Source: Methanobacteriota archaeon
GTDB lineage: Archaea; Halobacteriota; Methanomicrobia; Methanomicrobiales; Methanospirillaceae
Direction of reading: 5' to 3'
Assembly: GCA_029547145.1 (NCBI GenBank)
Contig: JAKPPV010000032.1
Coordinates: 1-51,777, forward strand
Length of the DNA stretch: 51,777 nucleotides
Shown: positions 34,665 through 43,414 of the stretch, in pieces
Layout of the letters: the number at the start of each line of letters is the position of its first letter
Position numbering within the stretch: position 1 is the first letter of the stretch
The notes under the pieces: generated by a model
What the model saw: only the letters and a program-made list of their open reading frames with translations
Told to the model about the DNA's origin: nothing
The model's database searches: none
Position numbers and translations under genes: made by a program

Positions 34665-35953
34665 TGGGGCCATCAACCTTATTCTCCAGCATCACCGATG
34701 ATCTCTGCGTGCCAGTAACTCCCGTACCCGGTCTCGAACTCCTCGCACCCGTCATCCGCGCATCCCGGTACCCCCAGGCGGTCCTGGACGGGAAACTCGC
34801 CGTCCTGGCCGCATCGGACGCCTTCTTTCACCGCATCGGCGTCTCCCCCGACGGGACGAGGGCTGGGGGGCCCGCCGCACTGGCGGGGATCGTCTCCGAG
34901 ACCGCCCGCCGGGGGCGGGCCGAGGGAGAGGTCGTCCTTCCCGGACGGGACGGCGGGTGTCCCCTCCTGGTCCGGGCGATCCGGCTCCCGGGGTCCGATG
35001 CCGTCCGACCGGTGGTCTGGCTCGAGCTGGATGAGACACCGGGAGGGGATGGTGACCGGAAACGGATGACGGAACTGATCGCGGCGGTCAGGGAGGCGGC
35101 CGGTGGCATCGCCGAGATCGGTGCACAGGTCGAGTCGATCGCGGAGGCCTCGGGGCAGGTCTCGTCGAACGCAGGGGTCTCGGCGACCGGGGTCGAGCAG
35201 ATCCAGAAGGCGATGGAGGACTTAACGAACGCGATCGAGCAGATCACGGCGGCCATCGACATGGTCTCGCAGCAGGCCGGGCAGGCGAGCCGGGCCGCCG
35301 AGGAGGGGGCCGGGCTGGCGGTCGACGTCGCCAAGGGGAACGCGGCGATCGAGGAGTCCGTGAACAGGGTCCACGACTCACTCGCCGACCTGGAACGGCG
35401 GATGGCTGACATCTCCCGGATCCTGACCATGATCCGGGACCTGGCGACCCAGACGAACCTGCTCGCCCTGAACGCGGCGATCGAGGCGGCACGGGCCGGC
35501 GAGGCCGGGAGGGGCTTCGCGGTGGTGGCGGCCGAGGTGAAGGCGCTCGCGCTGGAGTCCAAGACGGGGGCGGAGCAGATCGAGGAGATGATCGACGCCC
35601 TGATCCGCTCCTCCCGGGCCGCGGCGGACGCGATGGTCGAGGCGCGGACCCTGGTCGGACGCGGCACGGCCCAGTCATCCGAGGCGCTCGCCGCCTTCCG
35701 GCGGATCGAGGAGGCGGCGAACGGGGTCGCCCGGTCCGCCGCGGAGGTGGTCGCGGCAGCTGAAGAGCAGGCGGCAACCACCGAGGAGGTGGCCGCCTCG
35801 ATCCACGAGGTCGGCCGGATCGTCGGCATGACGGCGGAGGAGGCGCGGGCCGCGACGAAGGGGGTCCGGGAGACGGAGGACCGCATCCTTCGCCTCTCGG
35901 ATGTGATCGAACGGATATCCGCGCTCGCGAGAGGGCACAGGGAGACCGGGTGA
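34664..35953 (+). CDS. Soluble methyl-accepting chemotaxis protein
   Basis: About 429 residues without membrane helices or HAMP. The N-terminal about 115 residues look like a small PAS-type sensor ([24 protein letters not shown]). The rest is a long coiled coil with the hallmark hairpin tip [20 protein letters not shown] and Ala/Glu-rich methylation helices. It should signal through CheA/CheW, which are not in the window. ATG 34664 overlaps the hypF stop (TGATG). Alternatively, a weak TATA (CTTATTCT, about 34678-34685) lies 27 bases ahead of in-frame GTG 34709, which would make a leaderless mRNA. Its stop overlaps trpF. Confidence 0.9.
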   Translation: MGPSTLFSSITDDLCVPVTPVPGLELLAPVIRASRYPQAVLDGKLAVLAASDAFFHRIGVSPDGTRAGGPAALAGIVSETARRGRAEGEVVLPGRDGGCPLLVRAIRLPGSDAVRPVVWLELDETPGGDGDRKRMTELIAAVREAAGGIAEIGAQVESIAEASGQVSSNAGVSATGVEQIQKAMEDLTNAIEQITAAIDMVSQQAGQASRAAEEGAGLAVDVAKGNAAIEESVNRVHDSLADLERRMADISRILTMIRDLATQTNLLALNAAIEAARAGEAGRGFAVVAAEVKALALESKTGAEQIEEMIDALIRSSRAAADAMVEARTLVGRGTAQSSEALAAFRRIEEAANGVARSAAEVVAAAEEQAATTEEVAASIHEVGRIVGMTAEEARAATKGVRETEDRILRLSDVIERISALARGHRETG

Positions 35954-36531
35954 CCTTCGTCAAGATCTGCGGGATCACCCGCCCGGAGGATGCCCGGGTT
36001 GCCGTGGAGGCGGGCGCCGACGCCATCGGGGTCGTCGTCTGCTCGGCGTCACCCCGCTCCTGCACGGCAGCGCAGGCCCGTCGTATCTTTGCCGCAGTCC
36101 CGCCCGGGGTGATGAGGGTGGCCGTCAGTCACACCACCACGGAGGAGGGGCTGGCCGAATGCCTCGGGACAGGGGCCGACGCCGTCCAGCTCTCGCATCC
36201 CCACCGGCTCCCGCCCACGGCAGCGGTCCGTCTGATCCGCGTCGTTGCGCCCGGTTCACCCGTCCCGGACGACTGCGACCTGGTGATCATCGACGGGTCG
36301 CACGGCACCGGGCAGGCGTTCGACCTGGCATATGCACGGCGGGTCGTCGCCTCCTCGCTGCGTCCCGTCCTGCTCGCGGGCGGCCTTACACCGGAGAACG
36401 TGGCGGAGGCGATCCGCGCAGTCCGGCCGTTCGGCGTCGATGTCGCCTCGGGGGTCGAGTCGGCCCCCGGGCGCAAGGACCACGCACGGGTCAGGGCCTT
36501 CATCAGCGCGGCGAAGCATTCACTGACCTGA
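35950..36531 (+). CDS. trpF: Phosphoribosylanthranilate isomerase
   Basis: 193 residues, somewhat shorter than the usual 200-220. It starts [14 protein letters not shown], with the catalytic Cys of KICG. Other segments are [32 protein letters not shown] (general-acid Asp region), [14 protein letters not shown] and [17 protein letters not shown]. It performs the Amadori step between TrpD and TrpC products. The GTG start overlaps the chemoreceptor stop (GTGA), so here it is translated with an unrelated gene, about 15 kb from the rest of the pathway and without visible TRP boxes nearby. Confidence 0.95.
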   Translation: MTFVKICGITRPEDARVAVEAGADAIGVVVCSASPRSCTAAQARRIFAAVPPGVMRVAVSHTTTEEGLAECLGTGADAVQLSHPHRLPPTAAVRLIRVVAPGSPVPDDCDLVIIDGSHGTGQAFDLAYARRVVASSLRPVLLAGGLTPENVAEAIRAVRPFGVDVASGVESAPGRKDHARVRAFISAAKHSLT

Positions 36532-36551
36532 GGTCCGCCCGTCCCCCGGGG

Positions 36552-37475
36552 TCAGTCAGCGAACCGGTGCAGGCCCGCCTTTCGCGCGCAGGCGATCACC
36601 CGTGCGACCTCAGCTGGCGTGACGGGCCGGAGGATCCGCCGGATGCAGGGGTCTCGCGGGGTCTTTTCCGTCAATTCACCCCATACCACCCGGTACTGGT
36701 CCATGATGTTGACGTAGCAGTTCTGCGAGACCTCTCTGGCGATGAAACGCATCACCTCGCACCCCCCTGACAGGTCATCGGGCAGCACCAGGTGCCGGAC
36801 GATCAGGCCGCGCACCGCGATCCCGTCCTCGCAGACGAGGTCCCCCACCTGGCGCTGCATCTCCACCAGGTTGCGCTTCATCGCCTCCACGTACCCCGGC
36901 AGGGCGGAGAGGGCAATCGCGACCCGGTCGTCCGCGTACTTCGCATCCGGCAGGTAGATGTCCACGACCCCGTCGAGGAGGCGGAGGGTTTTGGGAGACT
37001 CGCTCGTCCCGGTGTTATAGACGAGGGGGAGAGAGAGGCCCTCGGCAGCTGCGATCTCGACGGCCTTCAGGATCTGGGGGACGTAGTGGGTCGGGGAGAC
37101 CAGGTTGATGTTGCCGCATCCGGCCCTTTCCAGCCGGAGCATGATCGCCGCGAGCCCGTCCGGGGTCAGGTCCTCGCCCCACCCGAGGTGCGAGGTCTCG
37201 TAGTTCTGGCAGTAGATGCACCCCATCGTGCAGTGGGAGAAGAAGATCGTCCCCGAGCCACCCCGCCCGACGAGCGGTCGCTCCTCGCCGAAGTGCGGGC
37301 CGAACCCCGAGATGCGGGGGTCCACACCGGCCCCGCACCATCCCCGTTCGTCATCGAGGCGGTTCACACCGCACCGCCGGATGCACAGGCGGCAGGACTC
37401 CAGGAGCCCCCAGGCCTCCTCCACGCGGTCGAGGAGGGTGGCGCGGGGCATCCGCCGATATGCCGGAAGCGACAT
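36552..37475 (-). CDS. Radical SAM protein (PflA-like, COG1313 type)
   Basis: 307 residues. The radical-SAM cluster motif C-x3-C-x2-C is in SHCTMGCIYCQNYE (about residues 80-93). An additional N-terminal Cys group (SCRLCIRRCGVNR ... GWCGAG) is typical of pyruvate-formate-lyase-activase-like PflX/COG1313 proteins. NINLVSPTHYVPQIL and GVVDIYLPDAKYA are also characteristic. The substrate is not established for the family. A TATA box (GGTTTATCCC on the minus strand) lies 27 bases before ATG 37475, supporting this as a leaderless start over the longer open frame. It is divergent from the first cooC-like gene, with 94 bases between starts. Confidence 0.87.
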   Translation of the reverse strand: MSLPAYRRMPRATLLDRVEEAWGLLESCRLCIRRCGVNRLDDERGWCGAGVDPRISGFGPHFGEERPLVGRGGSGTIFFSHCTMGCIYCQNYETSHLGWGEDLTPDGLAAIMLRLERAGCGNINLVSPTHYVPQILKAVEIAAAEGLSLPLVYNTGTSESPKTLRLLDGVVDIYLPDAKYADDRVAIALSALPGYVEAMKRNLVEMQRQVGDLVCEDGIAVRGLIVRHLVLPDDLSGGCEVMRFIAREVSQNCYVNIMDQYRVVWGELTEKTPRDPCIRRILRPVTPAEVARVIACARKAGLHRFAD

Positions 37476-37497
37476 GCACGACCCGTCGTCCTTTTTC

Positions 37498-37507
37498 GGG
37501 ATAAACC
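37498..37507 (-). promoter_or_regulatory. TATA box of the radical SAM gene
   Basis: GGTTTATCCC on the minus strand centres 27 bases ahead of ATG 37475, the spacing expected when transcription begins at the start codon. Confidence 0.6.
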
Positions 37508-37569
37508 GTGTGCCCGGCAACGGTAGGTTAATCCCCTGGGCTCTCCACCTGTGTGGCAGGAGGGGGCTG

Positions 37570-38346
37570 ATGAAACTGGCGGTCTCGGGCAAGGGAGGGG
37601 TGGGAAAGACCACGCTCGCCGCCCTGATCGGCCGTTCCCTCGCACGGCGCGGATACGCCACGCTCGCGATCGACGCGGACCCGGCCCCGAACCTCGGGGT
37701 TGCCCTCGGGCTCCGTCCCGAGGTCGCCGATAGAATCGTCCCGATCGGCGAGGATGCGGACCTCATCGCGTCCAAGACGGCGACCGGGTACGCCGGGGTC
37801 TACAACCTCTCGTTCCCGGTCGACGACGTGGTCCGATCGAGGGCGGTGCCGACCCCCTCAGGGCCGGACCTGCTCGTGATGGGAACGGTCCGTGCCGCGG
37901 GCGGGGGGTGCACCTGCCCTTCCGCTGCCGTGATCCGGGCACTGATCCGCCGCCTCGTCGTCGGCGAGCGGCAGGCGGTCGTCCTGGACCTGGAGGCGGG
38001 GCTCGAGCACCTGGGCAGGGGGACTGCGGCGGGCGTGGACCTCCTCCTCGTCCTGGTCGACGGGTCCGCCGCCGCATGCGGGATCGCCGGGCGGATCCGA
38101 TCGCTGGCGACGGAGCTCGGGATCCCACGGGTCGCCCTCGTCGGGAGCCGGTTCGAACCCGGGGCGGGCGAGGCGGCGGTGATCGCCTGCGCAGAACGGC
38201 TGAAGATGCCGCTTGTGGCCCTCCTCCCCGTGGATCCGGCGGTCGCCCTCGCCGGCCGCGAGGGGAGGGCGGTTCCGGACGACGGGCCGACGGTAGAGCG
38301 GGTCGAGGGACTGCTCGACCTCCTCCTCGGGGAGGCGGACGCATGA
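37570..38346 (+). CDS. CooC-like nickel-insertion ATPase (first copy)
   Basis: 258 residues of the MinD/NifH/CooC type. The deviant Walker A is VSGKGGVGKTTLAAL, with both the signature and the canonical Lys; the switch region has IDADPAPNLGVALG; the C-x-C of CooC dimers (metal site) is in GGGCTCPSAAV. CooC proteins load nickel into the C-cluster of CO dehydrogenase in an ATP-dependent way. A GGAGGGGG sequence just ahead of ATG 37570 sets the start. It overlaps the second copy by 4 bases and lies upstream of cdhA. Confidence 0.87.
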   Translation: MKLAVSGKGGVGKTTLAALIGRSLARRGYATLAIDADPAPNLGVALGLRPEVADRIVPIGEDADLIASKTATGYAGVYNLSFPVDDVVRSRAVPTPSGPDLLVMGTVRAAGGGCTCPSAAVIRALIRRLVVGERQAVVLDLEAGLEHLGRGTAAGVDLLLVLVDGSAAACGIAGRIRSLATELGIPRVALVGSRFEPGAGEAAVIACAERLKMPLVALLPVDPAVALAGREGRAVPDDGPTVERVEGLLDLLLGEADA

Positions 38347-39107
38347 TCCGGGTTGTGGTCGTCGGGCGGGGAGGAACGGGAAAGACGACGACCGTCGCGC
38401 TCGCTGCTCGCTGGCTCTGCGATCACGGGTGGGGACCGGTCCTGCTGGTCGACGCCGACCCCGACCAGTCGCTCGCCGAGATGGTCGGAGCAGACCTCGC
38501 CGGGACGGGGGTGAGGACGATCGCGGAGCTCCTGGAGGAGACCTTCATCGCCGGGACGGGGACGACGATCGGGGTATCACCCTCGGAGCGGATCGAGGCG
38601 CGGATCTGGGAGGAGGGGCTCTACGAAGGGGTGGGATTCGACCTGATCGCGCTCGGGACCAAGTGGGTGGAGGGGTGCTACTGCCTCCCCGACGCGGCCC
38701 TGAAACAGGCCCTCTCCCGGTTCGTCCGCCCGTATGCCTACCTCCTGGTCGACTCCCCCGCGGGGCTCGAGCACCTGAACCGACGGATCGCGGACGAGGT
38801 CGACGTGATGATCGACCTGATCGGGGCCTCGAAGAAGTCGTTCGACCATGTGGCCCGGGCACAGCGTGTCGCGGACGAGTCGCACGTCCGGTACGGCCGC
38901 TTCGTCGTTGCGGGAGGTTACCAGGTCGACCCCGGGATCGAGAGACGTGCACTCGCCGCCGGGCTTCCCTACATCGGGCGGGTCGAGAACGACCCGCTTG
39001 TCGCCGAGTTCACGCTCGAGGGGCGCTCCGTCTTCGAACTCCCGCCCGGGAACCCGGGCCTTGCCTCGGTCGGCAGGCTCCTCGAACGCGCCGGGATTCT
39101 TTCGTGA
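38343..39107 (+). CDS. CooC-like ATPase (second, divergent copy)
   Basis: 254 residues, related to but clearly different from the first copy. The P-loop reads VVGRGGTGKTTTVAL, so the signature Lys of the KGGxxGKT motif (which reaches across the dimer to the partner's ATP) is Arg here. VDADPDQSLAEMVG follows, and the C-x-C is in VEGCYCLPDAAL. IDLIGASKKSFDHVARAQ is typical of CooC. It may act with the first copy as a heterodimer or serve a different cluster, for example the acetyl-CoA synthase A-cluster; both are inferences. Its start overlaps the first copy and it lies 91 bases before cdhA. Confidence 0.85.
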   Translation: MIRVVVVGRGGTGKTTTVALAARWLCDHGWGPVLLVDADPDQSLAEMVGADLAGTGVRTIAELLEETFIAGTGTTIGVSPSERIEARIWEEGLYEGVGFDLIALGTKWVEGCYCLPDAALKQALSRFVRPYAYLLVDSPAGLEHLNRRIADEVDVMIDLIGASKKSFDHVARAQRVADESHVRYGRFVVAGGYQVDPGIERRALAAGLPYIGRVENDPLVAEFTLEGRSVFELPPGNPGLASVGRLLERAGILS

Positions 39108-39114
39108 ATCTCCA

Positions 39115-39128
39115 TACATTTTAATATT
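39115..39128 (+). promoter_or_regulatory. Probable promoter of cdhA
   Basis: CATTTTAATATTC centres at about 39122, between the cooC-like pair and cdhA. It predicts a start near 39147-39150 and a leader of about 50 bases. cdhA lacks a clear Shine-Dalgarno sequence. An internal promoter would let the enzyme genes be expressed more strongly than the ATPases. Confidence 0.5.
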
Positions 39129-39198
39129 CTTCGCTCCGTAGGATCGGGTGGTTGGAAGACGACCCTGACGTGAACCCAGCAAAGACCGGACTGCTGCT

Positions 39199-41511
39199 AT
39201 GAAGGGAATCGACATTCGTATCGGAGAGATCGCCTCACCGTTCGGCCGGGTGCGGGATCTGCGAGTCGGGATCGGCCGTATCGGGTCGGGAACCTGGGAG
39301 GAGCCCCCCGGGCCGACCCCGTACCCCTCGGCGACCTCCCTCCGCGACTGGGACCGGCGCCTGCTCGCGCGTTACCGCCCGTTCTACATGCCGCTCTGCG
39401 ACCTCTGCTGCCTCTGCACCTACGGTAAATGTGACCTCTCCGGAGGAAAACGGGGCGCCTGCGGGATCACGCTGGCGGCGCAGCAGTCGCGGATCGTGCT
39501 CCTTGCCGCGTGCATTGGTGCCGCGACCCACACCAGCCATGCACGGGAACTGCTGGAGCACCTGATCGGACGGAACGGCCGGAACTTCCCGCTCGACCCC
39601 GGCGGACTCCAGGTCGACCTCCGCATGCCCCACGTGGAGCTTGTCTGTGGAGAGCGGCCCGAGACCCTTGCGGACCTCGAGCCGGTCCTGGACTACTGCG
39701 ACGCGCAGCTCGTCAGCCTCCTCGCGGCAACCCACACGGGCCAGGAGGGCGACCCGATCGACTTCGAGTCGAAGGTGCTGCATGCGGGCATGATCGACCA
39801 TCTCTCCATGGAGGTCGCCGATGTCGCCCAGATCTCCGCCCTCGACTTTCCGAGGGCCGACCAGGACGCCGCGCTGGTCCCGCTGGGCCTCGACGTCGTC
39901 GATGCCGAAAAGCCGGTCATCCTGGTGGTCGGGCACAACGTCCCGCCGGCTGCCGCGATCCTGGACTACCTGGCGGACCAGGGTCTCGAGGGGACCGTCG
40001 AGGTGACCGGGATCTGCTGCACCGCGATCGACATGACCCGCCGCTCGCCCTCGGCGAAGATCGTCGGCCCGATCTCCTGGCAGCTCCGGTATATCCGGTC
40101 GGGAATCCCCGACCTGGTCGTCGTGGACGAGCAGTGTGTCCGGACCGACCTCCTGGACGAGGCGGGCCGGCTCGGCATCCCGGTGATCGCGACCTCGGAG
40201 AAGAACTGCCTGGGGCTGGACAACCGGACGAAAGACCCCGTGGACGCGCTGGTCGAAGACCTGGTCACGGGGCGTGTCCCGGGTGTCCTCGTCCTCGATC
40301 CAAAGAAGGTCGGCGAAGTCGCCGTTCGGGTCGCCGTCCGGCGCCGACCGGAAAGGAGGGTTCGGGAAGCGGTCGACGTCGCCGCACTCGCCGCCGCCTG
40401 CCGGGCATGCGGCGCCTGCACCGGTGCCTGTCCCTCCGAGTCGGACCTCGTCGCCGGCATGCAGGCGGCAAAGTCCGGCGATCCATCCGTGCTCGCCGCC
40501 ATGCTCCGGTCGTGCGTCGGTTGTGGGAGATGCGAGGAGGCATGCCCGCGGGGGATCGAGGTACACCGGCTCATGGTCGCCTCGTGCGACGAGTGCGAGC
40601 GGTTCACCATCCGGACGGGCCGCGGACCGATCCAGGACGTCGAGATTCGGGAGGTCGGCGGGCCGATCGTCCTCGGGGAGATCCCCGGGGTGGTCGCGTT
40701 CGTCGGTTGCGCGAACTTCCTGGAAGGCGGGGCCGAGGTGGCGGAGATGGTGACCGAGTTCGCGAAACGGCGGTTCGTGGTCTGCACCTCCGGGTGCTCG
40801 GCGATGGCCGTCGGGATGCACCGTGACGAGGAGGGGCTCACCCCCTACGAACGGTTCTCGGGCCGGTTCGAGGCGGGGGGCGTGGTGAACGTCGGCTCCT
40901 GCGTCGCAAACGCCCATATCTCGGGCGCCGCGATCAAGATCGCCTCCATCTTCGCAAAGCGGAAGCTCTCCGGGAACTACGCGGAGGTCGCGGACTATGT
41001 CTACAACCGTGTCGGCGCGGTCGGTGTTGCGTGGGGGGCGATGTCCCAGAAGGCCGCCGCGATTGCGGCGGGGTTCTGGCGGCTCGGGATCCCGGTCGTG
41101 GTCGGGCCGCACGGCGCGAAGTACCGGCGGATGCTGCTCGGGCGATCGGACATCGACGGGGACTGGATGGTCCGCGACCGGCGGAGCGGCGAGGAGGTCT
41201 ACGTCGGGCCGGTTCCCGAGCACCTCTTCATCGCCGCCGAGACGAAGGAGGAGGCGATGGCAGTGATCGCCAAGCTCGCCATGCGGCCGAACGATACCAG
41301 CCGCGGTCGCTCCATCAAGCTCTCGCACTACATCGACCTCTACGACCGATGCTACGGGCGAATGCCTGACGACCTCCACCGGTTCGTCAGGACGAAGGCC
41401 GACCTCCCCCTGATGCAGAAGGAAGAACTGTTCAGGGTGCTCGAGGCACGGGGGTGGGTCGAGCGTTCGATCCCCGACCCGACCCTTCTCCCGGAGGAGG
41501 CGTTCCGATGA
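39199..41511 (+). CDS. cdhA: CO dehydrogenase/acetyl-CoA synthase alpha subunit (CODH)
   Basis: 770 residues, the archaeal Ni-Fe CO dehydrogenase. N-terminal cluster ligands are in CDLCCLCTYGKCDL and KRGACG. ATHTSHAREL carries a conserved His-rich channel segment. Two ferredoxin-type clusters unique to archaeal alpha subunits are CRACGACTGACPSE and CVGCGRCEEACPRG (about residues 400-455). C-cluster ligands fall in VTGICCTAID, EQCVRTD, FVGCANF, CTSGCSAMA and GSCVANAH. It interconverts CO2 and CO, delivering CO to CdhC. Its stop overlaps cdhB. In a hydrogenotrophic methanogen the complex makes acetyl-CoA for biosynthesis; growth on acetate is not implied. Confidence 0.97.
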   Translation: MKGIDIRIGEIASPFGRVRDLRVGIGRIGSGTWEEPPGPTPYPSATSLRDWDRRLLARYRPFYMPLCDLCCLCTYGKCDLSGGKRGACGITLAAQQSRIVLLAACIGAATHTSHARELLEHLIGRNGRNFPLDPGGLQVDLRMPHVELVCGERPETLADLEPVLDYCDAQLVSLLAATHTGQEGDPIDFESKVLHAGMIDHLSMEVADVAQISALDFPRADQDAALVPLGLDVVDAEKPVILVVGHNVPPAAAILDYLADQGLEGTVEVTGICCTAIDMTRRSPSAKIVGPISWQLRYIRSGIPDLVVVDEQCVRTDLLDEAGRLGIPVIATSEKNCLGLDNRTKDPVDALVEDLVTGRVPGVLVLDPKKVGEVAVRVAVRRRPERRVREAVDVAALAAACRACGACTGACPSESDLVAGMQAAKSGDPSVLAAMLRSCVGCGRCEEACPRGIEVHRLMVASCDECERFTIRTGRGPIQDVEIREVGGPIVLGEIPGVVAFVGCANFLEGGAEVAEMVTEFAKRRFVVCTSGCSAMAVGMHRDEEGLTPYERFSGRFEAGGVVNVGSCVANAHISGAAIKIASIFAKRKLSGNYAEVADYVYNRVGAVGVAWGAMSQKAAAIAAGFWRLGIPVVVGPHGAKYRRMLLGRSDIDGDWMVRDRRSGEEVYVGPVPEHLFIAAETKEEAMAVIAKLAMRPNDTSRGRSIKLSHYIDLYDRCYGRMPDDLHRFVRTKADLPLMQKEELFRVLEARGWVERSIPDPTLLPEEAFR

Positions 41512-42053
41512 ACCGGAGCACGCCCGGCCAGCCCGCGATGCTGGGTGGGACGAGGACGGCGACCGTGATCGAGAAGCCGGCGGTCCTGGCTGCTCTCGTC
41601 CGCCGGTCAGTCCGCCCCCTCCTCGTCGTCGGCCACCGGGCGCTCCTCTTCGGTGGTGACGGGGAGCTCGCGGTCGACCTGCTCGCCCGCTGGGCACTCC
41701 GGGGCTCGATCCCGGTGGCCGCCACCGGGGACACCGCCCCGGCCCTGCGCAACCGGGGGGTCGAGCCCGCACGATGCGTCTCCGCGGTGAACCTGGCACA
41801 ACGGCTGGTCGACCCGGGATGGACGGGGATCGACGGCGCCGGGCCGCACGATGTCGTCTTCATCGCGGGGCTCAGTTACGCGCTCGAGTGGACCCTCCTC
41901 TCGGGGCTCCGGCACGGCACCGCACCCCTGGTGACGGTCTCGCTCTCGCCCGCCTACGAGCCCCATGCCTCGTTCTCCCTCCCGAATCTATCCTGGTCCG
42001 ACTGGCGGTCGCTTATCATCGAGGCCCTCGACCTCGGGGAGGAGACGCCATGA
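41508..42053 (+). CDS. cdhB: CO dehydrogenase/acetyl-CoA synthase epsilon subunit
   Basis: 181 residues. ATVIEKPAVLAALVRRSVRPLLVVGH is typical of the epsilon subunit, which binds the alpha subunit and may help electron transfer with FAD; the Rossmann-like core continues to DVVFIAGLSYALEWTLLSGL. GGAGG lies 7 bases before ATG 41508, which overlaps the cdhA stop. The open frame upstream (from 41454) is shadow. Its stop overlaps cdhC (ATGA). Confidence 0.93.
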   Translation: MNRSTPGQPAMLGGTRTATVIEKPAVLAALVRRSVRPLLVVGHRALLFGGDGELAVDLLARWALRGSIPVAATGDTAPALRNRGVEPARCVSAVNLAQRLVDPGWTGIDGAGPHDVVFIAGLSYALEWTLLSGLRHGTAPLVTVSLSPAYEPHASFSLPNLSWSDWRSLIIEALDLGEETP

Positions 42054-43414
42054 TCGAGGGTGTCCCGGTCGACGTCGGGCTCGCGTACGAGGGAGAGCGG
42101 ATCCGCAAGCAGGAGACGCGCATCGAGTTCGGCGGGCCCCATGTCGGGGCGAAGTGGGAGCTCGTCCGGGTCCGGCCCCCCGAGGCGGTCGATCACGGCA
42201 CGGTGCGGATTGTCGGGCCGGACATCCGCGACCTCCCCGAGGGGGCGCGTCAACCGCTCGGGATCCTGATCGACGTGGCCGGCCCCGCACTGGAGGAGGA
42301 CTTCGAGGGGATCATCGAGCGGCGGATCCACGAGTATACCAACTACGTCGACGGACTGATGCACCTGAACCAGCGCTACGACATCTGGATACGCCTCTCG
42401 AAGAAGGCGTACGCCGCCGGTTTCGACTCGCTCGGGTACCTCGGGCGGGTGCTCCTCTCCCTCTTCCAGAGCGAGCTGCCGATCGTCGAGGCGATGCAGG
42501 TCACCTTCTTCACGGACCCCGCGGAGGTCGAGGCGCGGCTCCCCGAGGCCCTCGCGAGATTCGAAGCCCGTGACGCCCGTGCCCGAGGCCTCTCGGACGA
42601 GGAGGTCGACACCTTCTACGGGTGCGCCCTCTGCCAGTCGTTCGCCCCACGGCACATCTGCGTCATCACGCCCGAGCGCTACGCGAACTGCGGGGCGATC
42701 TCCTGGTTCGACGGGAGGGCGGCAGCGCGGATGGACCCCAAGGGGCCGATCTTCGCCCTCGAGAAGGGGGCGTGCCTCGACCCGACGAGGGGCGAGTACG
42801 AGGGCGTCAACGCGAGCGCGAAGGAGCGGTCGATGGGAGAGATCGACCGGATCTGGCTCTACTCGGCGTTCGGGCACCCTCACACCTCCTGCGGATGCTT
42901 CGAGGGGATCGCCTTCTACATCCCCGAGGTGGAGGGGTTCGGGATCGTCCATCGCGGGTTCCGCGACACGACCGTGAACGGGCTCGCCTTCTCGACGATG
43001 GCGGACTCGACCGCGGGGGGTCGGCAGGTGGACGGGTTCCACGGGGTCTCGCTCGAGTACCTCAAGTCCCGCAGGTTCCTTCAGGCGGACGGGGGCTGGG
43101 ACCGGGTCGTCTGGGCACCCGCCGAGATCCTGGACCGGGTCGCGCCGTTCCTGCCGGAGGGGGTCCGCGAACGGACCGCGACCGAACGCGATGTGGGGAC
43201 GATCGAGGAGCTCCGGGCGTTCCTGAAGGCTCATGACCACCCGGTGGTCGGCCGATGGCTGGAGGAGGTCCCGGCGGGAAGACCCCTGGCGACGGTCGGC
43301 AGCCTGCCGGTGGAGGTCGGGGGATACCGGGTGATCCTGAAGAACGCCCGCATCTACGCGGACCGGGTGATCGTCCTCCGCGAAGAGCCGGGACCGGGGG
43401 GGAGGACGTCATGA
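42050..43414 (+). CDS. cdhC: CO dehydrogenase/acetyl-CoA synthase beta subunit (acetyl-CoA synthase)
   Basis: 454 residues, the archaeal short form lacking the bacterial N-terminal CODH-binding domain. The A-cluster ligands are in GCALCQSFAPRHICVI, YANCG and SCGCFEG, where the C-G-C chelates the distal nickel. It joins CO, a methyl group from the corrinoid subunits and CoA. GGGGAGGAG precedes ATG 42050, which overlaps the cdhB stop; the longer open frame upstream is shadow. Its stop overlaps cdhD. Lengths in the family are about 460-475, so this copy is slightly short but complete. Confidence 0.96.
   Translation: MIEGVPVDVGLAYEGERIRKQETRIEFGGPHVGAKWELVRVRPPEAVDHGTVRIVGPDIRDLPEGARQPLGILIDVAGPALEEDFEGIIERRIHEYTNYVDGLMHLNQRYDIWIRLSKKAYAAGFDSLGYLGRVLLSLFQSELPIVEAMQVTFFTDPAEVEARLPEALARFEARDARARGLSDEEVDTFYGCALCQSFAPRHICVITPERYANCGAISWFDGRAAARMDPKGPIFALEKGACLDPTRGEYEGVNASAKERSMGEIDRIWLYSAFGHPHTSCGCFEGIAFYIPEVEGFGIVHRGFRDTTVNGLAFSTMADSTAGGRQVDGFHGVSLEYLKSRRFLQADGGWDRVVWAPAEILDRVAPFLPEGVRERTATERDVGTIEELRAFLKAHDHPVVGRWLEEVPAGRPLATVGSLPVEVGGYRVILKNARIYADRVIVLREEPGPGGRTS

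Noticed and set aside
39235-41799. 854-residue minus-strand ORF
   Set aside because: It lies antisense to cdhA, which is unmistakable; no family features are visible in the minus-strand translation.
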